Below, in pieces: positions 57,301 through 64,000 of a DNA stretch of 64,000 nucleotides. A model generated the notes under the pieces. It worked only from the letters and a program-made list of their open reading frames with translations. It made no database searches and was not told the DNA's origin. The DNA lies in NCBI GenBank assembly GCA_904066235.2, contig CAJFCV020000004.1, positions 3,286,001 through 3,350,000 on the forward strand, given 5' to 3'. The stretch is from Bursaphelenchus xylophilus (lineage: Eukaryota; Nematoda; Chromadorea; Rhabditida; Aphelenchoididae). A program made the translations under genes and the position numbers. Numbering within the stretch: position 1 is the stretch's first letter; each line of letters opens with the position of its first letter.

Positions 57301-58889
57301 TCTCCGACCGGGCGAAAGAACTTTAACGGCCTTTATGGGGGTAATCCATTCTTTCCCGACCTGGCGCTGTTGATGGATAGATAAAGAGATTGTAATGTTT
57401 TTGTTTTCGCCGAGAAGATGATATTTCCGGAGGATCTTTGGGGTCAGAATGACTGAGGGGAGAAGAGTGGGACAAAGGCGTTTATTGTTCTTTTTGGGGG
57501 GAGGTCTTATGCCCCAAAGATTGTTGAATGGCGCAACTTTGCTTGCAAAGCGTCCGTTAAAACTTTCCGTATCTCATATCCCGCCCCAAACGGATTATAC
57601 GTGCAAACGTTGAAAAAAAATCTGGGCTTTGTTCAATAACATTTATTGTCAGCCCAAAGTCAACAGTTCTCCTCGTATTATGCATTCAAAAATATTATAT
57701 TTTCATTCTTCCAAGAAGTTCATTCCGGGTCACCGACCGCAATGCCATTAGCAATTTCCTCCGAAAATGATAAATTCCTCCAGCTTTTTCATTAATCATC
57801 CATGGAAGTCATCAATTATGTCCCTGTTCTCCGATCACTTTTACTGTAATATTTATTCGAAAATTGCGACAGCTTCTTAACTTCTCTCGCTCCACTAATT
57901 TCGATTACACTAGTTTCCAATTTTACCCTTTTCGTCGCCCAAAGGCAACCCTTCCTTCCTTGTATGGCTAATCCCGTTAACCCCCAGAAACATCTTATCG
58001 TCGAGCATCCCACAAGTGCATCCTGCTGTTCGCAACACAAAAAAAATCGCTTTTTATGGACAGCCAAACCGTTGCGCAAGCGCCCGATGGCGCAAGAGGA
58101 TTTATGGTAGCTGTGGGTAATGCGGCGGCTGAAGAGGGGGTTGATCTTTGGAGTGCGTAATCGGATAATTTCAGCCTCTTGACATTCCCTATTGTGCGCG
58201 CGAGAGGGGCGGGAGGAAGAGGGAGAGGGGGGATGACATTGTTTTTCGGCGTTGCGAGGTCGGCGCATACGGCGAGAATCGCTCTCGAAAAGTTTGAGGA
58301 TAGGTCTTACCGACTCAAGCAAAGAAATTGTAATTTTCCGGGACGGCTAGAGGCTTGGCTTCCGAGTGATTTTTCGAAGAACTCTTGCCATCTTTTTCTC
58401 TAACTTGTAGCTCAAAACGGAGAGCTATATTACCTACAAACTAAAAACCCGCCACCGTTTTACCTCATAAACCCATCTAATCACGCGAATCCCATTTAAT
58501 CCCCCCTTTACACAAGCGCAGTTTTGCACCCAGCATTTCCCATTATGTCATCCACGCTTTGTTTACCGTTTACGTCATGCATCTACTCCCCAAGACAGAT
58601 GACTATAAGCGGCGTTTCCCTGCAGCGATCAAAAACAGGTTCAAAAAACGCAAGGGTGATGACAAGTGTGTGCGGCGTTTGACAGATTGCGCCACACACT
58701 CCTCAAGATGCCTTGTTGCAGATAATGGCACTGGGGCGATTATCGCTTGCGCAAGGCGGGTTTTGGTTCCTTTTGGAGGTCAACAAATGGCCGGTTGGGA
58801 CTTTTGAGGCGCAGTTTTCGAGGTCTTCATATTTTCTATGAGGAAGCAGACCCTTTTTTTGGCATGATATATTCTTTGACTTTATGGGT
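54383..58889. other. long non-coding stretch, apparently single copy
   Basis: None of families A-H is recognisable over 4.5 kb. There are many pyrimidine runs and CCCC clusters. ORFs at 56241-56531 and 57816-58322 have proline- or arginine-rich composition but no recognised motif or splice signals. It could be a large intron or regulatory DNA of a gene outside the window. Confidence 0.4.
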
Positions 58890-59182
58890 GTTTTTGCCGA
58901 ATTTCGGCACGAAAAGTTGCATACCTATTTCTACCGTAAAGGGTAATGTTTCCACAAAAAAACAATTTTTTCCGCACGAAACTGCCAGAGTTACGGCTAA
59001 AAAGCGTCTTTCTCTCTGCTCTTCGCTTTGGCGTACTCTCTCCGCGGCAAAAATGGTTCAATATCTCGATGGCGCTTTCAAAGCGCGAGCTAAAAATTTC
59101 GGGAATTGATATTTAGTTGATGCCCCACGTGTATGCAAATTTTAAAGAAAATCTGAGCGTCGCACTTGGGGTACTTCACGTG
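58890..59182. mobile_element. family B MITE, right part only
   Basis: Begins inside the family at GCCGAATTTCGGCACGAAAA and ends CACTTGGGGTACTTCACGTG. Confidence 0.88.
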
Positions 59183-59885
59183 TAAATTAAAAAACTTTGA
59201 CAATTTTTTCACCAAGACCTAAAAATTTTGGGTCCCACCTCGAAACCCTGTATAGCGCTCCAATCAAACCCCGAAAGTCTGAGCCAAATCAAACATCGGG
59301 ATCTCCCACGATCCTTGCTCTTAATTTCGACGCGACCGGAAACATCTAAGCCCTTGCTAAGCCCGTGATTAATAAATCTGTTTAGCCACAGCTACTCAGT
59401 AACCCCCACTTACTCGCCCTGTTTGCTTCGCGAATTTTTTCGCGCATTAAATCCGTTGAATAAACATGGAATTAAGGGGACGATGACCTGAATAAAACCC
59501 ATCCCCAACCACACTTTTCCTCCGCGGGTCTCTCATTGTTTTATTTGCTCGAATTTATTTCGAGTCGAGTTAATTTTTCTTTTTGAGTCAATTTGCTGCC
59601 ATCGGTTAATTGAGAGGCAATTATGTTATTTAAAGGTTGGAGGCATGGGGTTGGGGGAGGTGTCAAGGGGAAGGGTAAGAAAAAGTGTTCGTCTTAATTG
59701 AGGGTCTGCGAGTTTTCTCTGTGCAAAAATTTGTCATCTTTTGGGAAATTATTTTTAGGCCTTTCAAGGGCAATGATGTGAATGATTCTCAGATTTAAAA
59801 ATAAAATTTTGTGTGCAGGTTCAAAACAGGCCATATATCAGTGGCTTCAAATTTTTGCTCAGTCTTTATCGTCTCACGCAAGATA
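59183..59885. other. non-coding stretch
   Basis: No gene or repeat recognised. Confidence 0.5.
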
Positions 59886-60131
59886 CAGTGGGAGACCTGA
59901 TCCATGGCAAAAAAGTGCCATTTTGCATCCGGGAAGTGTGAAAAATGTGGCAAAATACCTCCATTTCCAAGTGAAAAACTCCGATTTCAAAAGCACGCCC
60001 CCTGTTTTTTTGAGGGAACCTTTCAAAACGGAGTTTTTTTTTAGTTGGAGAAGGAGGTATTTTGCCACATTTTTGATACTTCTCGGAAGCAAAATGGCAC
60101 GTTTTTTGCCACTGGAGCAGGTCCCCCACTG
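59886..60131. mobile_element. family A MITE, copy 18
   Basis: Left CAGTGGGAGACCTGATCCAT after TA, right GGAGCAGGTCCCCCACTG. Both arms are complete. Confidence 0.9.
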
Positions 60132-63100
60132 CATAAGCCATTTTTTAGAGACAGCCAAAAAAACCGACCAACATCTGTCTTAAAAATCTCGGTTGTTTCT
60201 GCAAAGCTCCAGCTAAAAATCCGCAATACATCTTGCGACACCCAACTCTAACTTTATGCCAATCCACAGTAAAATCCGCTTCCTATTTTTGCAAAATTAA
60301 TAGTTTTCCTAATCTAACGTATAACCCGGGTTTTTGCCTTCCTATCTCCCTCACTTTTATAGCCACCGTCCATCGACCCTACCCCTCCCGTTTAATGTTT
60401 GCCCACCATTAAAAGGAAGTGGTTATTAAGCCCGTTAATGCTGTTTGTTTATCTTCCGATAGCCGTGTTTGTTATTGGCGGTTCGTTTCTTTATCTGAAC
60501 TTGATGTTTACACTCCTCGGTAATTACAGGCGCGGAAGTGCGCTCGTATCTGCATATTATTGCGAGTAATCTATGGAATTTGAAAACCTAATAATGTCGT
60601 GTGTCTTTTACGGCATAGGTTATTATTAGTTGGCTGTAATTGGAAGGTTCTTCGATAATTTGAAGATGATAATTTTGAGTTGGAGATTGCAATTTGGAGG
60701 ATAAGGTGACGTTCTTTGCAATAATTTATGTTTATCACCAAAAATGGGGAAAATATAGATGGGCTGACAATTGAGACGTCAGCTTGCAAAATTCGGTGCT
60801 TAAAGGGCCTGTACAGCTACTTTGAAAAGCGATTTTCTCGGCTTGGATTGGTGTTATAAAACAGTGTTGTTTTGGCGGTGCTACACCATCCAACAACATT
60901 ACTTTTCCTCCCAATAAAACTCATTATCTACCGTTTACCGCATGATTTCCAAAATTTTTTGATAAGAAGCCAACGTTTTTTGGAATTTACAACACACAGT
61001 TGACCGATTTCTTCGTGAAATCACCGTTCTTTTGCAGCAATTCGATAAAAGTGACGGACTGTCACATTAGCGCCCCTTTTTGAACAAGGAGATTTAAAGG
61101 TCAGTCGAGGGAATCGAACGGGCGGCGGAATGGAGGGGTTTGTATTTTTTTGGTACCTTATTCCGTTATAAACGCTCTTTGACTGAGCGCGACACTTTTT
61201 GAATTGAATTTCTATATATTATAATGTTTTTGTAATCTTAAGACTAAAAATTGTAATCTCTATTTGTCGTGCTTTTTCTATGATATTTTAACCCTCCGTA
61301 TTTGCCAATTTTAAATCTATAAGTCGCGTTATTTCGCATCTCGCCCAACAATAAACAAAATAAGTCTTATTAATCCCCCCATTTTTCAGATTGCAAAGCC
61401 GAGGGCACGCCTATTTCGGGATGAATGTCCATTCCCACTTATGAGTCCCTTTTTATGCCGCGACGCTTATCCGGATGAAATTACGCCGCGAAGAAAATGA
61501 TCCCCCGGACCGGCGAGTGTATTAGGGCTTCTGTCCACAACAGATTCATATCGGTGTTTATTGCCCTTCAAGGTCTGATGTTTGGCAGATAAATTACTCG
61601 CGCTTGGGGAGATTAGGGGTTGTTTGTTTCTCTATAAGAATCGCAACTTATTTTATAACTCCCAAATTATGCAAATTTTGGTAAAAAAAGCTTTAAAACA
61701 AATCTAATGAATTCTTCGACTCTCATCTTTTTCTAACAGTGTTTTAGATGTGACCCCCCTTTATCACACCCTCTAATTTACTCCAAATAGCCATTAAACT
61801 TCCTCTGATGTCTTTTTTATGACTTCTTTACCTCACTCTCCACTGTATAGTCCCCTCTTACCCCATCTCATCACCCACCCCCAAATTATGGTCTCGATGT
61901 CCTCGGAAATCCCGAAATCCCTCGACAAGTCGTTGATCGCCACCTTCCCCTTCACCAGCCGTCATCCAAAGCGTTATATCCCGTAATTAGGGACAAAAAC
62001 ATTATGTCTATTATTACGCGCGCACTTAATTATGCCCGTCATCATGATTATAATCCCCACCCCTAAAACAGATGGAATAATTACAGCCTACTCGAGCGAA
62101 CAGAGTTTTTCCACCGCCGCCGCCGCTCTTAATTTGAATATTTTTGTGGCTTTTTGTCTTTTTTCTTCTGGACATTGTCATGGGAATGGGGATGAAGACC
62201 GCCCCGATTTTTGATGAGCATTCGGAGGGTTAATCGAGCGGCATTTTTGGCGGACGGGAAGTTTTTCAATTCAGGAGGAATAATCGATTTTTAGAAGCAT
62301 CTTTTTACGGGTCTTTATTTTTCTAACACTTTTAGATTTTTCCGTTAAAAAAGTTTTGCAGAATGCATAGAGATCAAAAAAAAGATCAAGATCACAACAA
62401 TCTAAGGCTTAGGGATTATGGTGTAATAGAAAGGCCAAATTCCGTTGCTATTATTATTTTCCACACTTTATTTTCACTAATCTCCCATTCTTACTGCTTT
62501 CACTCCGAAAACTTCAAATTTGTTGACAAGCCAACGCTCCAATCCTTCCCTCCGGCTAGACCTCCCAACCTTCTTGCCCACCCCCATATCCTCCCCGCAT
62601 TGTATTTGCCATGTTTTTGTAGCCCCGCTGCACTTCTAGGCCCAAACAATATCTATCCCAAATATCCGCTCCAAAGATCCCATGCCCTGCGGGTGCAATT
62701 GAGTCAAATTAATTCCCCTCCGGCGCTCGTGTTGCGTAATCCTCAACCCCGCCCCGCTGTCGTCGCTCTATTTATATTTATCGGGCAGATATAACCGAGT
62801 CCGGTCATTGGCGCGACAGCAGCAAAAGGAGAGGAGGAGGAAGGAGAAGATGAATGGAGCAAGATGAAGATCTTCTTCGTCTTTTCCTGTCCTCCCATCC
62901 ATCCACCCCCATCTCGTCCGTTTTTATGGAACACGCGCGCGGAAGGTCAAAGGCGCCCGATCTCGGGGATTAAATCGAAGCCGAGTTAATTTCGCTCGAC
63001 TTGTCGGCAGGTGTACAAGGACCCTCCGAAAATTAATTCCCACGGCTCTATGAGTTGAGGATGCGATTCGACTTGATGGTTCAAGATGAATAGCCCGTTA

Positions 63101-64000
63101 TGAGGATGAGTTAGAGAGTTTTTCCGACCTCTTTTTTGACTAGCCATATGCGAACATCAGCCGTTTTGATGAACTGCGGGGGATCTTTAGAGGTTTTAGC
63201 CAATTTTTCGTTGGGATCCGGAGCTCTCATTATCTTTTCCAATTTTTTGGCGCGCAAACAAGTCTGTTTAAATTTTCAACGAGCTGGCATCTTCACTGCT
63301 ACTCTAGTTCCCCTTGTTGACTACATTTTGCAAATTTTCATCTTACTTTTTACCATTAAATCCCCATTCCTTAAAATTTCGAAAAACTAATCTCCCATTA
63401 CTCATAATTACTTTCAAGACAGTTTCCATGAAAGTTTAAGCCATTTCGTCTCTTTTGAAACACGTGTTCTACATTTATCACATGTTTTTCCTTGTCTCAT
63501 GATACCATTTTTATGCGCTCAAATATCGCACAATTTAAAGAACAGCTTGTAAACCACTCATGTAACACTCGAAATTGTAACTTAAGCCGCCCTTCTACTA
63601 AATTACACATCAAATAAGAGTGTGTGCGACAACTTGCCCACCATATTTTAGTTGTAATTGTACTCTAAATTGTAAGAGAATAGGTATTCTCTTTAGCCTA
63701 TAAATTTTTGTAGCTATGATACTTTAAATTGTAAGTACCCTCGATTTACGGCAGGCCCTTGATATTAAGGGTTGTCAAGAATTGGCTTGCATCACTGAAT
63801 TGTCGCTGCATCTAAATGTTACCCCATTTTTTCACACTTATACCAAGATTGCACTCAAAACGCAATCCCCCTAAACTTTATCTTTCGCCCGAGAGAACGA
63901 CCCATTGAGTGTTGCATATGTCCTCTATTTCATCTTGGCCGCTTGTTACGTCATCTACCCCATAAACAGACCCTCCATAAACCCTTCTGTCAATGGCGCA
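60132..64000. other. long non-coding stretch to the window end
   Basis: A short family B-like phrase lies at 60180-60215 (AAAAATCTCGGTTGTTTCTG). After that I recognise no repeat, RNA gene or exon. Pyrimidine-rich tracts and CCGCCG clusters (62113-62130) are scattered. The ORF at 62363-62794 is proline-rich without known motifs. Confidence 0.4.

Noticed and set aside
10210..60251. Dozens of 60-130 codon ORFs such as 25166-25882 (minus) and 28563-28997 (minus)
   Set aside because: They run through family A, B or C hairpins and recur as similar peptides at each copy, so they are by-products of the repeats, not genes.
61095..61130. Minus-strand CGTTCGATTCC resembling a tRNA T-loop
   Set aside because: The flanking bases do not form a T stem or acceptor stem, and no A box is at the right distance.
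56241..62794. ORFs at 56241-56531, 57816-58322 and 62363-62794
   Set aside because: Proline- or arginine-rich without recognisable domains; they look like chance frames in pyrimidine-rich DNA.

Overview
This window looks like nuclear DNA from a nematode, most likely a rhabditid-type worm; I cannot name the species. Three things support this. First, there is a cluster of divergent (supplementary-type) nuclear hormone receptors. Second, they sit beside a CYP2-clan cytochrome P450 and tandem pepsin-like aspartic proteases, with introns of about 35-60 nt wherever no transposon has landed. Third, TTAGGC, the nematode telomere repeat, occurs inside one intron. All gene models below were built by hand from splice signals, and every full-length model closes in frame.

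Layout. 1-1.36 kb: a very AT-rich, compact, virus-like block with a capsid-like ORF of the kind carried by Maverick/Polinton elements. 2.36-3.05 kb: the 3' half of a nuclear receptor without its DNA-binding exons. 4.3-6.9 kb: a complete five-exon P450 (496 aa). 7.06-13.3 kb: two complete nuclear receptors on the minus strand (378 and 390 aa). 14.9-23.5 kb: two complete nuclear receptors on the plus strand (357 and 358 aa). All share one seven-exon plan with several identical exon lengths. 24.8-33.7 kb: three tandem secreted aspartic proteases (397, 393 and 383 aa) plus the 3' tail of a lost fourth copy. 33.7-64 kb: no convincing cellular gene, only repeats, decayed transposons and apparently single-copy non-coding DNA.

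Mobile DNA dominates the non-coding space. Hairpin family A (about 240-260 bp, TA target) has 18 copies. Family B (about 450 bp, TAA/TTA target) has at least 12 copies or fragments. Family C (about 223 bp) has CAC ends and 5-bp target duplications. There are also smaller families D-H, a decayed mariner element, a mariner-like relic, a BEL/Pao-like retroelement relic, and two giant near-perfect palindromes of 1,540 and 1,386 bp. Several nested insertions give relative ages: C inside A, F inside B, A inside B, and the 1,540-bp palindrome inside A.

How the genes could work together: the receptors are expected to be ligand-responsive transcription factors, the P450 a membrane-bound oxidase for xenobiotics or lipids, and the proteases secreted digestive enzymes. 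Two of the protease promoters share a TATA box and a GATA-type site, which suggests gut expression. A direct regulatory link between the receptors and the P450 or proteases is only an inference from adjacency.
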